Source: Loktanella atrilutea (GTDB lineage Bacteria; Pseudomonadota; Alphaproteobacteria; Rhodobacterales; Rhodobacteraceae). Taken from it: DNA of 64,000 bases. Position 1 is the first letter of the stretch; every line of letters begins with the position of its first letter. Shown here one piece after another: positions 52,416-61,386 of the stretch. The notes under the pieces were generated by a model, which saw only the letters and a list, made by a program, of their open reading frames with translations, ran no database searches and was not told the origin of the DNA. The position numbers were made by a program, and so were the translations under genes. Where the stretch lies: NCBI RefSeq assembly GCF_900128995.1, contig NZ_FQUE01000012.1:1-64000 (forward strand). Reading direction: 5' to 3'.

Positions 52416-53102
52416 TTACTCCTGTGAGGAAATGCGCCGCCACTGGCGCTCGAAGTTGGACATGACGTTTGAGACATGCCGTTCGGTCTCCCGGTAAGGG
52501 GGGACGCCGTTGTAAGTCCGCACCGCGCCGGGGCCTGCGTTGTAAGCTGCCACAGCAAGCGAGAGCGTTCCAAATTCTGCGATTTGCGCGATCAGATACC
52601 GCGCACCACCGTCAAGGTTTTGAGCCCTGTCGTTGGGATCGACACCCAGCATCCGCGCCGTTCCCGGCATCAGCTGTGCCAGACCGATTGCACCGACAGG
52701 GCTGCGGGCCAGTTCGTTGAAACCGCTTTCCGTCTGGATCATCACGTCAAAGAAAATGATGAACTCGCGCGGGTCTATCCCAGCAGCTTTGACGATGGGA
52801 TGCGAGGCATAGCGCGATGCAACCGCCCGCGTCAGTGCCCGGTTCGTGCCTGCCACGGCCGGGACAAAGGATAACGCCGCAGGCAGGACTTGTCCCTCTG
52901 ACGATGCACCGATGACAGACGAGGGTGCATTTGATGTTGAGATTGCAGGCCGCGGTTCTGGATCACCGCCGATGGATTTCCAGCCGCCGCCGATGCCGCC
53001 CCAAGCATTATCTGCCAGCGCGGGGCTGGTGAATGACAATAGGAAACATGCAATCAGGCAATGACGCGGGAGGTTAGCTGTCGCTGGTATCCTTAGATCC
53101 AC
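52416..53102 (-). CDS. virB1: VirB1-type lytic transglycosylase
   Basis: The SLT domain is clear: catalytic Glu in [57 protein letters not shown] and VPPYRETERHV. A signal segment (CLIACFLLSFTSPALA) precedes it. No ATG fits, so I placed the start at a GTG (53102); the true start is uncertain and overlaps the upstream gene by 29 bases. It leads directly into virB2 and would loosen peptidoglycan for channel assembly. Confidence 0.82.
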   Translation of the reverse strand: MDLRIPATANLPRHCLIACFLLSFTSPALADNAWGGIGGGWKSIGGDPEPRPAISTSNAPSSVIGASSEGQVLPAALSFVPAVAGTNRALTRAVASRYASHPIVKAAGIDPREFIIFFDVMIQTESGFNELARSPVGAIGLAQLMPGTARMLGVDPNDRAQNLDGGARYLIAQIAEFGTLSLAVAAYNAGPGAVRTYNGVPPYRETERHVSNVMSNFERQWRRISSQE

Positions 53103-53475
53103 TGGGTAGGGTATGGTTCGACTGCCCCCCCTCGAAAAATGGGACGGTGAAGTCTGCGAAACCCATTCGGTGCATAAACGATGCGCAGCCGTTGATCGTC
53201 CGGAAGACTTTAATCTTGATTTCTTGAACTTCGCCCGCTCGGCGCGGAAATACGACCAGTGTTTTTGCGACGCTTCCATCATCGCTGACGACGCGGACTG
53301 TCCACTCGCCATACCAGACAGCTGCTTTGTAGTAGGCATCTCCCACGCAAAGGACTTGAGCTTGATACCCCATCCGAAGCAGCTGTCGAAACTCTGGTTC
53401 CATGACCACATTTGGCGCTTCTCTTTGTAAATCTACATCCACGCCTGTGGTCCTTCTGTCTGAAGGATCAGGCAC
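53074..53475 (-). CDS. Hypothetical protein at the head of the virB operon, 133 aa
   Basis: It begins at a GTG (53475) after aggtagg; an ATG at 53403 is possible. The product has mixed strands and helices (MGYQAQVLCVGDAYYKAAVW, then GEWTVRVVSDDGSVAKTLVV) and no signal peptide or membrane helix. Its end overlaps virB1, so it is the first gene of the transfer operon and could be a regulator or an accessory factor. Not recognised. Confidence 0.6.
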   Translation of the reverse strand: MPDPSDRRTTGVDVDLQREAPNVVMEPEFRQLLRMGYQAQVLCVGDAYYKAAVWYGEWTVRVVSDDGSVAKTLVVFPRRAGEVQEIKIKVFRTINGCASFMHRMGFADFTVPFFEGGQSNHTLPSGSKDTSDS

Positions 53476-53615
53476 CCTACCTGGGCACCTTCAACCTACA
53501 TTCTTATAAATATGCGCACAACCTATAAATTCCGCAGAAATCTATGAGTACGCCAATTGAGTCTGGTTCGTCTTCCAAACTATGCATAAAGGGCAAAACT
53601 CGCGAATCAAAGCTA

Positions 53616-54566
53616 TCACGGGGTAATGTTACCCGAGAGATTGAGAATCTGGTGGATCACCGCCTCACGGATCTCCGGTTTTTCAGATAAAAGATCGTGG
53701 CGACCTTTCGGGATCAGGACGTAGTTGCCGTTCGGCCAGTCCGCCATGCGGGTGCGGATCGCTTCTTTATCCACATCCCCATCATCCTCTCCGCAGAAAG
53801 CGAGACAGGGAATCGCTGGTGAAGGCATCGAAGCGAGCGCACGACACTCTTTCAAAGACTCGTTGAGCCAGCCGAAGCTCACGCCACCGATCATCAGCTC
53901 CGGATGAGCCTTCGCCTGCGACTGCCAGTAAGCGTATTCTTCTGCGTTCCCCGTCATCGTGTTTTCTTCGAAGGGGGCTTTTGTGACATAGGGTTGCCCG
54001 CTTTGTCCCGGTGCAAAGCGCTTTCCGAACCCGCTCAGTCGCGCGCCTTTAGACAACACACCAGCAATCGAACGAATGGGCGGCGGCAGGGTGATCCCCC
54101 ACATCGGCCCAACGAAGGCGCAAGCCTTCAGTTCGATTCCCTGGACCAGACCGCGTAGCGCGATCGCCGCGCCCATCGAATTGCCGATCAGCGTCCAAGG
54201 CCGCGGCAGGTCAAGATCGCGGGCTGCTTGGATCATCGCATCAAGATCGTGCTGGTAGTCGGTGAACCGCTCGACGTGGCAGATTTTCGGATCATCTGTC
54301 AGCCTGTCCGACAACCCATGACCACGCCAATCAATCACAAACGTACCGAGTCCTGCCTCTCCCAACCGCTTAGCCAAATGGCCATACCGCTCGATGTAGC
54401 CGGAACGCCCCGGTGCGATGAAGACAGTCCCTTCGCCACGCCGATCCGCGCTTGAAACCGGCCAGTGAGCAAGCCGTAACCTCAGCCCGTCTTCAGCATG
54501 CGCCCAAAAGGCTTGACCGCCCTCCGGACCTTCAGCGATTTCCGTGAAAAACGGTGCTTGTTCCAT
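53616..54566 (-). CDS. Alpha/beta hydrolase (lysophospholipase-like)
   Basis: The 316-residue protein has the hydrolase core: TVFIAPGRSGYIERYGHLAK, TFVIDWRGHGLSDRL, nucleophile Ser in LIGNSMGAAIALRG, acid Asp probably in CGEDDGDVD, and His in GRHDLLSEKPEI. It resembles monoglyceride/lysophospholipase-type esterases; the substrate is unknown. The ATG at 54566 has a ggaagaaa site. It is last in a three-gene minus-strand unit with two membrane proteins. Confidence 0.88.
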   Translation of the reverse strand: MEQAPFFTEIAEGPEGGQAFWAHAEDGLRLRLAHWPVSSADRRGEGTVFIAPGRSGYIERYGHLAKRLGEAGLGTFVIDWRGHGLSDRLTDDPKICHVERFTDYQHDLDAMIQAARDLDLPRPWTLIGNSMGAAIALRGLVQGIELKACAFVGPMWGITLPPPIRSIAGVLSKGARLSGFGKRFAPGQSGQPYVTKAPFEENTMTGNAEEYAYWQSQAKAHPELMIGGVSFGWLNESLKECRALASMPSPAIPCLAFCGEDDGDVDKEAIRTRMADWPNGNYVLIPKGRHDLLSEKPEIREAVIHQILNLSGNITP

Positions 54567-55014
54567 AATATTTCTTCCCAGAGCGAGTGCGGCGTCTTGT
54601 CAGACACCCGACCGAAAGCACCAGAGAGCCGACAAGCGCAAGCGAAAAGCCTTGGATCTGGCCTATAGACAGAAGGGTGCAGACCAGAACAAATTGAACA
54701 ATGACGAACGTCTTCCACGGAACATATCCGAACCGGGGACGCGCCGCTATGTTACCGTCTTGTGCGATTTGGCGAAGCGCCATTTGGCCCCTACTGACCC
54801 GTGACGCACACACAAAGAGCGCAAAATTGGCGACCGCAATCAACAGAAACGTCGTAAAATGTGAGACGGACGTATTAGGCAGGCTCCCGTTGACGTCCGC
54901 GGACAACCCCAGGACGCTGGTCAGATCGTGGAAAATCCAAAGCGCGATATTTGGCGCATCCGATGATAGATATGCCGCCTGAAGTTTGATCGCAATCGCT
55001 GCCCAGCCAATCAA
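54532..55014 (-). CDS. Hypothetical membrane protein, 160 aa
   Basis: A TTG start (55014) overlaps the stop of the upstream gene (four bases). The product has three to four hydrophobic segments (FLLIAVANFALFVCASRVS, FVIVQFVLVCTLLSIGQI, LALVGSLVLSVGCL) and a basic tail. Its end overlaps the hydrolase start by 35 bases. Not recognised. Confidence 0.55.
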   Translation of the reverse strand: MIGWAAIAIKLQAAYLSSDAPNIALWIFHDLTSVLGLSADVNGSLPNTSVSHFTTFLLIAVANFALFVCASRVSRGQMALRQIAQDGNIAARPRFGYVPWKTFVIVQFVLVCTLLSIGQIQGFSLALVGSLVLSVGCLTRRRTRSGKKYYGTSTVFHGNR

Positions 55015-56159
55015 AGTGCTGCATCAAAGGCTGACATCGCGATCCATGACCCCTCCTGGATCGCATCCTCGTGTTCGGTTTCACCGTCATTGATGTTGCG
55101 GGCCAGCCATTCATAATCCCCGGCCATGATAAAAAGGAACATGAGCGCAGTCAGAAATATGAACACGTAGAGAGCGGAGTAGAGATAACCAAACATGGAA
55201 ACGACAGCCGACGCACCCTGACCAACAAATTCCGGCCGAACGAGGGTCAGAAGGTTTCTGTCAATTTGGTATATCCCAGCCTCACCTTCCGCATAAAGCC
55301 GAAGACATATCCCGACCCATTGGGCAAGAAAAACGCCACCCAGACACAGCACGAGGATCATCCAGAAAGGGAAGGCGGTCCTGTCTATTCGAGCGTCCCA
55401 TAATGACGCATCTTCTTCTGTGCGCGTATCGCAAGACGATCCATCAAACAGACGACCGCGCCCATACGACCGCCAGTGCGTCAGACTAAAGCTCACCCGC
55501 ATGATGAACAGCGGCAGGATCAGTGCTGGCAAAACGGTCCAAGTTGGTGCCCAAAGAAATCCGACCTCTTTGGAAAAATCGGGTGTCACGCTGTAGCTGA
55601 CCGACAGCAGACCCAAGATTCCGTTCACTAGCCCGTTCACGGCATAGGCCGCCCAGATCAAGATTGATAGCTTGAGCGTGTCATCGCGACTGAACCAAGC
55701 CTCCCATGATCTTGCCAGACCAGGTGTTCGGATCGGCCCACCGCCTGCTGGGATCGCGGCTGGATCATAACCTGGATCATCGGGCGAGCTATCATCTGCA
55801 CCATTGCGCGGTTCGGCTCTTGTGCGCTCACGCGCCCGCATCAAAGCCACCTGCCACGCGCTTGCTTTGCGGGCATCGCCGCACCCAAAGACCATTGCCA
55901 ATCGGCGCAAGTTGGGAACGCTTATGCCACCACGACCCTGCGGAGCGAGCCACCTCTGCACGGTTCGTAGGTCGATCATACTTCGACCCGATTCAACCTG
56001 GTTGATAGCCGCCGTGAGCGTTTCTGCCGTCCAGGGTTCAGCTGGTTCGCCATTCGCCGACACATCCCGGCCAACACCAGCGGCGATCGCTGCCCGAATG
56101 AGCGATCTGAAATCCTGATCGTCGTTGGGTGGCTCGATGTAGTACTTTCCGTTTACCAT
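55011..56159 (-). CDS. HTH-like N-terminus fused to a four-helix membrane domain
   Basis: The 382-residue protein has a soluble N-terminal ~115 residues with an HTH-like module (RTVQRWLAPQGRGGISVPNL followed by RRLAMVFGCGDARK). A Pro/Asp-rich linker follows, then about four membrane helices (LSILIWAAYAVNGLVNGILG, TWTVLPALILPLFIMRVSFS, WMILVLCLGGVFLAQWVGIC, SALYVFIFLTALMFLFIMAG). It may be a membrane-tethered regulator or a transporter. The ATG at 56159 has a ggaaag site. The upstream region carries phased short repeats. Confidence 0.7.
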   Translation of the reverse strand: MVNGKYYIEPPNDDQDFRSLIRAAIAAGVGRDVSANGEPAEPWTAETLTAAINQVESGRSMIDLRTVQRWLAPQGRGGISVPNLRRLAMVFGCGDARKASAWQVALMRARERTRAEPRNGADDSSPDDPGYDPAAIPAGGGPIRTPGLARSWEAWFSRDDTLKLSILIWAAYAVNGLVNGILGLLSVSYSVTPDFSKEVGFLWAPTWTVLPALILPLFIMRVSFSLTHWRSYGRGRLFDGSSCDTRTEEDASLWDARIDRTAFPFWMILVLCLGGVFLAQWVGICLRLYAEGEAGIYQIDRNLLTLVRPEFVGQGASAVVSMFGYLYSALYVFIFLTALMFLFIMAGDYEWLARNINDGETEHEDAIQEGSWIAMSAFDAAL

Positions 56160-56174
56160 CAACACTTTCCGGTC

Positions 56175-56365
56175 TGATGCGTCGTTTCGTGTCGATGTGA
56201 AGGTCTTCTATACCACGACATAGTTCGCGGCTTCATCCCCCGAAGGTCAACATTTCTTTCACAAGACCATTTTATTATTTCTATTAACTTCAGCGTCTTA
56301 ACGTGAGTTATGTCGTTTCCTGTCGCTGAACGTTTCACTTCATGTCGTTCGTGTCGTCGTGTCAC
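56175..56365. promoter_or_regulatory. Phased TGTCG repeats upstream of the HTH-membrane gene
   Basis: TGTCG occurs at 56190, 56311, 56321, 56343 and 56352 on the plus strand and once inverted (CGACA, 56216-56220). Intervals of about 10 and 20 bases put four of them on one face of the helix. They lie in the AT-rich divergent gap between the genes starting at 56159 and 56443, a likely operator array. Confidence 0.5.
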
Positions 56366-56442
56366 TAGCTATTGGCGAGTCCGCATGTCTTTTTCACCCC
56401 CACCGGTAGAAATCACGCTGCGTAACATGAGAGGGCACCATA

Positions 56443-56643
56443 ATGACAAAACACGATCGCAACCGCGAGTTGTCTAGTGGAACGTCTGAAAGAGGCGTTG
56501 TCAGACTAAGACACGCACGCGCGATCAAGCGCATTTTAGATCGAAAGACCCTCAAAATTGTCGGCTGGCTCTACGAATGGAATACGGGTCAGACCGCGCC
56601 GATGTGGAAGGACCAGCCGTGCAAGGACGTGATTTACGACTGA
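56443..56643 (+). CDS. Small basic hypothetical protein, 66 aa
   Basis: Divergent from the HTH-membrane gene. The product is very basic (GVVRLRHARAIKRILDRKTL) and ends KIVGWLYEWNTGQTAPMWKD. No known motif; a small DNA-binding protein is possible. The 177-base gap after it shows no gene and ends in the ribosome site of the next one. Confidence 0.5.
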   Translation: MTKHDRNRELSSGTSERGVVRLRHARAIKRILDRKTLKIVGWLYEWNTGQTAPMWKDQPCKDVIYD

Positions 56644-56820
56644 ATCTCGATCACGAGAGCCGTACCTACGTCCCGGCGCTGTGCAAATATGAAGATGTTC
56701 GCGCGGGACGGTCGAGCATCTTTCCGACCAGTCGCGGCGGTCAAACCGCTTTACGAACCTCCGGTGATAGTTTTATAGAAACGTTACAAACTTATAAATA
56801 TGCGTTTCAGGAGGTCCTTA

Positions 56821-57555
56821 ATGCTGACCCTTCTAAGATCAACTTCACTAACCGCCGCTGTAGCGGCCGCGGCAATCTTTAACGCCCCGCGCGAAGCAAA
56901 CGCCGCGTTCAACGTGGATTGCGCCATACTGCTATGTCTGGCGGGCGGCTGGCCCAAGTCTGCCGAATGTACATTGGCATATGCCACGTTCATTCGGCGC
57001 GTCACGCCTTGGCCAATAGAACCGCCGCTGCAAATCTGGCGCTGTCCGATGGGGGCCTCTTACGAAGGTGAACCCACCAGCCCCCTGCAGCGGTTCCATG
57101 AAGCAACCTTTGCTGACGCCAAGCGTCCGATGCAGTCTATCCCGGCCGGCCATCAGGCGACCGCGCTTGCGCCCATCCCCGCGGTGTTCCGCGATCACGA
57201 CTATCAACCAGATGCAGAGTCGATCCTGCAACTGGTCGCAGGGCAGGGGGCCGACATAGATATTTCCGACCCGATCTATGACTTCGTGCGCTCGATCCGC
57301 GTGTTCGACGTGAACGCCCGCCAGCGTGAAATGGGCCGAGACCGTGAATGCACACGATCATCGTCGGTCCGCATTGGCAGCTATGGCATCCAAGGCGATT
57401 ACCAGTGGCGCAGCGCCAGAATCTACGACCTGCCTGCGGCTCACTTTGGAACCGAGGGGTACGGAGGTTCCTGTCCATCGGTCAACAACCGTTCGATCTT
57501 TGTTGAGTGGAAGGACTACAGCGGAACTTACGGCCACGAGCAGGTGAACTACTAA
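56821..57555 (+). CDS. TrbM-like secreted protein, 244 aa
   Basis: A perfect ribosome site (aggaggtcctta) fixes the ATG at 56821. A signal peptide (LTAAVAAAAIFNAPREANA) precedes AFNVDCAILLCLAGGWPKSA followed by ECTLAYATFIRR and LQIWRCPMG, the Cys pattern of the TrbM family found in conjugative plasmids. The rest, including a Cys pair in CTRSSSVRI and GSCPSVNN, is unassigned. It probably acts in the periplasm during transfer, but its role is unknown. Confidence 0.72.
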   Translation: MLTLLRSTSLTAAVAAAAIFNAPREANAAFNVDCAILLCLAGGWPKSAECTLAYATFIRRVTPWPIEPPLQIWRCPMGASYEGEPTSPLQRFHEATFADAKRPMQSIPAGHQATALAPIPAVFRDHDYQPDAESILQLVAGQGADIDISDPIYDFVRSIRVFDVNARQREMGRDRECTRSSSVRIGSYGIQGDYQWRSARIYDLPAAHFGTEGYGGSCPSVNNRSIFVEWKDYSGTYGHEQVNY

Positions 57556-57670
57556 AGCTTGTGTGCGGTATCCAGCCTTACACAAGAATTGGCGGTAGTA
57601 CCCATACTGGGTATGCTGGTTATTAATCCGTTAACGGAATCATGACCAAGGAGCGAAACGAAAGACTAAA

Positions 57671-57708
57671 AAGCAAAACCCCCGCGAGGCGGAAACCTGC
57701 GGGGGGGT
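57671..57708 (-). terminator. Antisense intrinsic terminator upstream of the 57859 gene
   Basis: On the minus strand the stem ACCCCC-CGCAGG / CCTCGCGGGGGT is followed by TTTGCTTTTTAG. No minus-strand gene lies upstream, so it would end a short antisense RNA made from about 57720-57850. The layout mirrors the ctRNA terminator at 23111-23153. Confidence 0.6.
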
Positions 57709-57858
57709 ATAGAACCGGGACGCCAATCCCGAGCTATCAATCAATTCAGCTATTGTTCTAACCCCTCCCCACATGACGAGCAACTAAAAAACGCATCTGT
57801 GCGAACAGGAAAAATTTGCTCGATCACCGCTTCGCTTCACCGAGCGAGGATAAGAACA

Positions 57859-58752
57859 GTGACCACATCGACCATCCCCCGCAGCGGGGATTTCATGCGC
57901 TTGTTTGCGCGGACCCCCATGACAGGGGCCGCGCTGCGCATCGCAAACCTGTTGGCAGGCTACATCAGCTATGACGGCAAATTCAGAGGCGCACCGTGCG
58001 GTTTCGCCGCCTTCACGATGAAGGAGTTGCAGGCCATGACCGGGATCAGCGACCGCACTATCCGTTCCGCCCTGGACGAGCTGGCGCACCTGTTTGGGCT
58101 GACCATCGTGCGCCGCCACCATGACCGGCACCTTTTCACGTTTTCAAAGGTCTATGACGCGGACGCAAATGCCGTCCCTGACGAGGATCTGGCACCGGCT
58201 GAAACCGTCAATATTTCCCATGAAAAACGAGTAACCGGCAGTCCACCGCCGCCTTCTCTATATACAAGAACAAAAAGTAATAATGATACGACCTCAATCA
58301 TACAGATTTTGGACGGGGCAGGGTCAGTCTATCAAACGCCCTTTGCCACGATCATCGAAGATGCCAAGAAAGGCACCGAGGCCGCAGGCATGGACACGCA
58401 GTTTCTTTGGAAAGGGTTTCACATGCTCAACGCCCGCAACGACCGGAGCATAGCGCCACTGTCGTGGCTTATTGCCTTTGTCCGCAAGGCCAAGCCGACG
58501 TTTCAGCACAAGCCCAAAGCACCAGCGCCACCGACACCGCCCGCCGTCTGCACCGATCCGGTTCTGCTTATGGCGAAGCCAGCACCCTTCGCCAATCGGG
58601 CTTTCCACGAAAGCGACCTGCGCCGCGTCATAGGCGCCGATGCCTACGAGCAGCGCGTGGCTGCGATCCAATCGACCTACAACGCCCCGCGCTTTGCGGC
58701 CCAGCTTGCAGTTCACGGTCAGGCGGTGAGGGAAGGGACCATCGACCGATGA
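57859..58752 (+). CDS. Winged-helix DNA-binding protein, possible replication initiator
   Basis: The 297-residue product has an N-terminal winged helix (GAALRIANLLAGYISYDGKF, then FTMKELQAMTGISDRTIRSA and LDELAHLFGLTIVRRHHDRH). A Pro-rich linker (KPKAPAPPTPPAV) leads to a helical tail. The wing order (HTH, then a strand pair) resembles small replication initiators and RepC N-termini. The GTG at 57859 (after gaggataagaaca) is preferred to an upstream frame extension. A ctRNA-like terminator lies just before it. It is coupled to the next gene by an ATGA overlap. The initiator role is inferred. Confidence 0.6.
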   Translation: MTTSTIPRSGDFMRLFARTPMTGAALRIANLLAGYISYDGKFRGAPCGFAAFTMKELQAMTGISDRTIRSALDELAHLFGLTIVRRHHDRHLFTFSKVYDADANAVPDEDLAPAETVNISHEKRVTGSPPPPSLYTRTKSNNDTTSIIQILDGAGSVYQTPFATIIEDAKKGTEAAGMDTQFLWKGFHMLNARNDRSIAPLSWLIAFVRKAKPTFQHKPKAPAPPTPPAVCTDPVLLMAKPAPFANRAFHESDLRRVIGADAYEQRVAAIQSTYNAPRFAAQLAVHGQAVREGTIDR

Positions 58753-59033
58753 AACCACTTCTGATCCTCGCTATGCTGGCCGTGGTCAGCCCCGCAGCCG
58801 CCTTTGCTGAATGGTGTGATCCACCGATCGCGCCAACGCCGACGACACCGGAGCTGGCGCATGATTTTCGCGAAGAGTTCAAAGACGAGTTCGACCAGTA
58901 TTTTCGGGATGCGTCCCTCTACACCGCCTGTCTCGATGCCGAGCGCGTCAGGGTGTTTCAGGAAATGCTGATCACCACGCAGCGATACGAACGCTTCCTG
59001 AATGACAGCGCCAAATGGAGCCCGTCAGAGTGA
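58749..59033 (+). CDS. Secreted hypothetical protein, 94 aa
   Basis: Signal peptide MKPLLILAMLAVVSPAAAFA, then a short acidic helical domain (HDFREEFKDEFDQYFRDASL) with two cysteines. The ATG overlaps the preceding stop by four bases. I do not recognise it. Confidence 0.65.
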   Translation: MKPLLILAMLAVVSPAAAFAEWCDPPIAPTPTTPELAHDFREEFKDEFDQYFRDASLYTACLDAERVRVFQEMLITTQRYERFLNDSAKWSPSE

Positions 59034-59284
59034 ACGATCCGCAGCAGATCGAAATGTTTCCGACCGTTTTGCGGTTGCGGCGAACGGACCCCGAGGGGGC
59101 CGTCCGCCGCTTCTACCTTGTGACCGTTCAGCCTGATCTATTCGGGGGTGCCGCACTTGTCGCGGAATCCGGTCATGTCGGTTCCCCAGGATCGACCACA
59201 ACCCGCTTTTTTCCGGACGAGGGGCTAGCAGTCGATGCTTTATCGGAGGTCGCAAAGCGCAAGGTGAAACAGGGCTACGTCTAA
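59030..59284 (+). CDS. WGR-like domain protein, 84 aa
   Basis: The sequence RRFYLVTVQPDLFGGAALVA and RKVKQGYV follow the WGR-domain layout, a small nucleic-acid-associated module in bacterial and PARP proteins; the central WGR triplet itself is changed. A GTG at 59030 overlaps the preceding stop and has a ggag site; an ATG at 59015 is the alternative. It ends the three-gene unit. The gap to 59532 shows no gene. Confidence 0.68.
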   Translation: MNDPQQIEMFPTVLRLRRTDPEGAVRRFYLVTVQPDLFGGAALVAESGHVGSPGSTTTRFFPDEGLAVDALSEVAKRKVKQGYV

Positions 59285-59532
59285 CGCCGATAGTTAGTTA
59301 TGTGACGCTTTTCCCTCATGGCACTGCTCGCAACTCAATCAGACCGGCCGCACTCGAAGATGAACGGATCACGACGCTGAAACAAACCTGACCAGTTAGG
59401 GTTATGGAGAACCACGGTTCATCCCCTCCGCTGCAACCTATCAGGTGCGGCTAGGGTTGGCGTTGCCGTAATGCTGAACACCTGATTGATCCGGTCTTGC
59501 CCGCCATCGCGTACGTTCCATATTCGACGGCG

Positions 59533-60456
59533 TCACGCTGTGGTGCTTGAGGCAGCCTGTGGGTCATGACGGACCCGATGAAAAGACCACCAGATCAGTG
59601 CCAGTCCGACGATGACCATTGGCAAGGACAGCATCTGACCCATCGTCAGACCCCAGTCCCCGACCTGCAAGGCATAGCCCACCGGGTTGCCCGGGCTGAC
59701 AAACTGAAGGTCCGGTTGGCGAAACAACTCCACAAAAGCCCGCGACAAACCATAGCCCGCAAGGAAAACCCCCGTGATCGCACCCGGCATTTTGAGCCAA
59801 CCGCGCCGCCATGCGAGAACCAGCATCAGGGTGCCCAGCATGACGCCTTCCAGTAGTGCCTCGTAGATCTGCGACGGATGCCGCGCGCAGAGGCCAGCGA
59901 TGCCCTCGCAGGCCTGCGCCGCCTCACCCGGAAAGGTGACGCCCCAGGGCATATCAGTCGGGCGGCCCCATAGCTCGTTATTGGTGAAATTGGCCAGACG
60001 CCCCAGCAACAGCCCCGGCGGCGTAGCCAGTGCCAGCAGATCAGCGCTGCTCAGCAACGGTACTTTTTGGCGCAGGCAGAATGAAGTTGCAGCAATGACC
60101 ACACCGATAAAGCCGCCGTGAAACGACATACCACCCTGCCAGACCATCAGGATCTCCAGTGGGTGCTGCAGGTAGTACTCCGGCTGGTAAAACATCGTAT
60201 AGCCGACGCGCCCACCGATGATGACACCGGCCACGATCCAAGTGACAAGGTCTTCGATCTGGCTGCGCGATACCGGTGGCCCCAAGGGTCCCCAAACCGC
60301 CGGTTTTCGGATCGTCCGTATACAGAGCCACGTGCCGATGATGACTCCGGCGATATAGGCCAGCGCATACCAGCGCAGCGCGAGGTGCAGCGACCCCAGT
60401 TCGAACGCAAAGATATCCGGGCCGATATCCGGGAACGGGATCGCAGCAGTCAGCAT
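59533..60456 (-). CDS. lgt: Prolipoprotein diacylglyceryl transferase (Lgt)
   Basis: The 307-residue membrane enzyme shows the Lgt pattern: [20 protein letters not shown], the signature [40 protein letters not shown], and [20 protein letters not shown], then [12 protein letters not shown]. It attaches the lipid to lipoprotein cysteines. A plasmid copy next to copper genes is unusual but fits a known association of lgt with copper clusters. The ATG at 60456 is preferred to a longer extension. Confidence 0.93.
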   Translation of the reverse strand: MLTAAIPFPDIGPDIFAFELGSLHLALRWYALAYIAGVIIGTWLCIRTIRKPAVWGPLGPPVSRSQIEDLVTWIVAGVIIGGRVGYTMFYQPEYYLQHPLEILMVWQGGMSFHGGFIGVVIAATSFCLRQKVPLLSSADLLALATPPGLLLGRLANFTNNELWGRPTDMPWGVTFPGEAAQACEGIAGLCARHPSQIYEALLEGVMLGTLMLVLAWRRGWLKMPGAITGVFLAGYGLSRAFVELFRQPDLQFVSPGNPVGYALQVGDWGLTMGQMLSLPMVIVGLALIWWSFHRVRHDPQAASSTTA

Positions 60457-60597
60457 TATTTTTCGCTTTCGGGAGTGTTGGGAGTGGATGCCACTTTGGG
60501 CATGATGCGCGCAGGACGCCTGCCTAGAGGACATACAGCGATTAGTCGCCGCCTGCGTGAACCTGCGACATCAGTATTGTATGGATGTTCAAGGCAG

Positions 60598-60624
60598 TGG
60601 CGCCGTCACACTGTGACGGCGCCA
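60598..60624. terminator. Long perfect hairpin between lgt and the EF-hand gene
   Basis: Arms TGGCGCCGTCACA and TGTGACGGCGCCA (13 bases) meet around one base. It begins seven bases beyond the EF-hand gene stop on the minus strand and may end or attenuate that transcript before lgt. Confidence 0.6.
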
Positions 60625-60630
60625 GATCGA

Positions 60631-61245
60631 TCAGTTGCCGGTCTTGGTGTCGTCGTCGTTCATGTGCATTTTCATGTCCATGCCACCGTCGGATTGACCC
60701 ATCATGCCGCCCATCCCGGAGTGCATCTTTTCCATGCGGGCCATCCTGTCGGCGGGAGCGGTCATTTCTTCACCTGTGACAGAGCCGTCGCCGTCGGCGT
60801 CGAGCTCTTGAAACCGGTCCACCATCATTTCACGTATCATGGCGCTGTGCAGCGTCTCGAACTCGGCAATCGAAAGCGCGCCGTTAATGTCGGCGTCGTA
60901 ATCCGTCAGCTTGGCTTGCAGCTCGGTCCGCATCTCGTCGGCGGTGACGATGCCGTCTTCATTGGTGTCGAACATCTGCATCATGTCGCCGCCCATCTGG
61001 CCGCCACCCATCATGCCGCCGCCCATCATATTACCGTGCATGCGCTGCATCATGCCCATCATGTCGGACATGCCCCCCATCATGCCTTTGCCGCCGTCGT
61101 GTATGGCCATGCCGCCTTCGTCCATGGCCCCGGCCTGACCCTGCCCATCGTGAGATTCGGCGATGGCAGCGCCACCCAGCAGGGTTGCAACCGATGCGGT
61201 TGCCGCGAGAAGAATTTTACGGTTCGTCTGAAAGTATGTGGTCAT
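60631..61245 (-). CDS. Met-rich periplasmic protein with EF-hand motifs
   Basis: A signal peptide (KILLAATASVATLLGGAAIA) precedes a Met/Gly/His-rich segment (GMMGGMSDMMGMMQRMHG) suited to copper(I) binding. EF-hand loops follow: DTNEDGIVTADE, DYDADINGALSIAEF and DADGDGSVTGEE. A Met-rich tail closes it. It shares the intergenic region with copA in divergent orientation, so a role in copper storage or sensing is likely. Confidence 0.85.
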   Translation of the reverse strand: MTTYFQTNRKILLAATASVATLLGGAAIAESHDGQGQAGAMDEGGMAIHDGGKGMMGGMSDMMGMMQRMHGNMMGGGMMGGGQMGGDMMQMFDTNEDGIVTADEMRTELQAKLTDYDADINGALSIAEFETLHSAMIREMMVDRFQELDADGDGSVTGEEMTAPADRMARMEKMHSGMGGMMGQSDGGMDMKMHMNDDDTKTGN

Positions 61246-61278
61246 GTTGTTCTCCTTTGATCTGATTGACAGGTGGGG

Positions 61279-61300
61279 GGTTCTGCCACTGGAAGGTCAA
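61279..61300 (-). promoter_or_regulatory. CueR-like operator facing the EF-hand gene
   Basis: On the minus strand TTGACCTTCCAGTGGCAGAACC resembles the -35/operator of CueR-type copper promoters. It is the mirror of the element at 61329. Confidence 0.55.
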
Positions 61301-61328
61301 GGTCGTCACAATAATAAAGCCGGCCCCC

Positions 61329-61352
61329 TTGACCTTCCAGCGGGTGGAGACC
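61329..61352 (+). promoter_or_regulatory. CueR-like operator facing copA
   Basis: TTGACCTTCCAGCGGG followed by TGGAGACC carries the same ACCTTCCAG half-site at about 35 bases before copA and fits MerR/CueR binding with a long spacer. Confidence 0.55.
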
Positions 61353-61386
61353 CCATCTTGGGTGTGAACCAAAGCAGGATTGTCCC

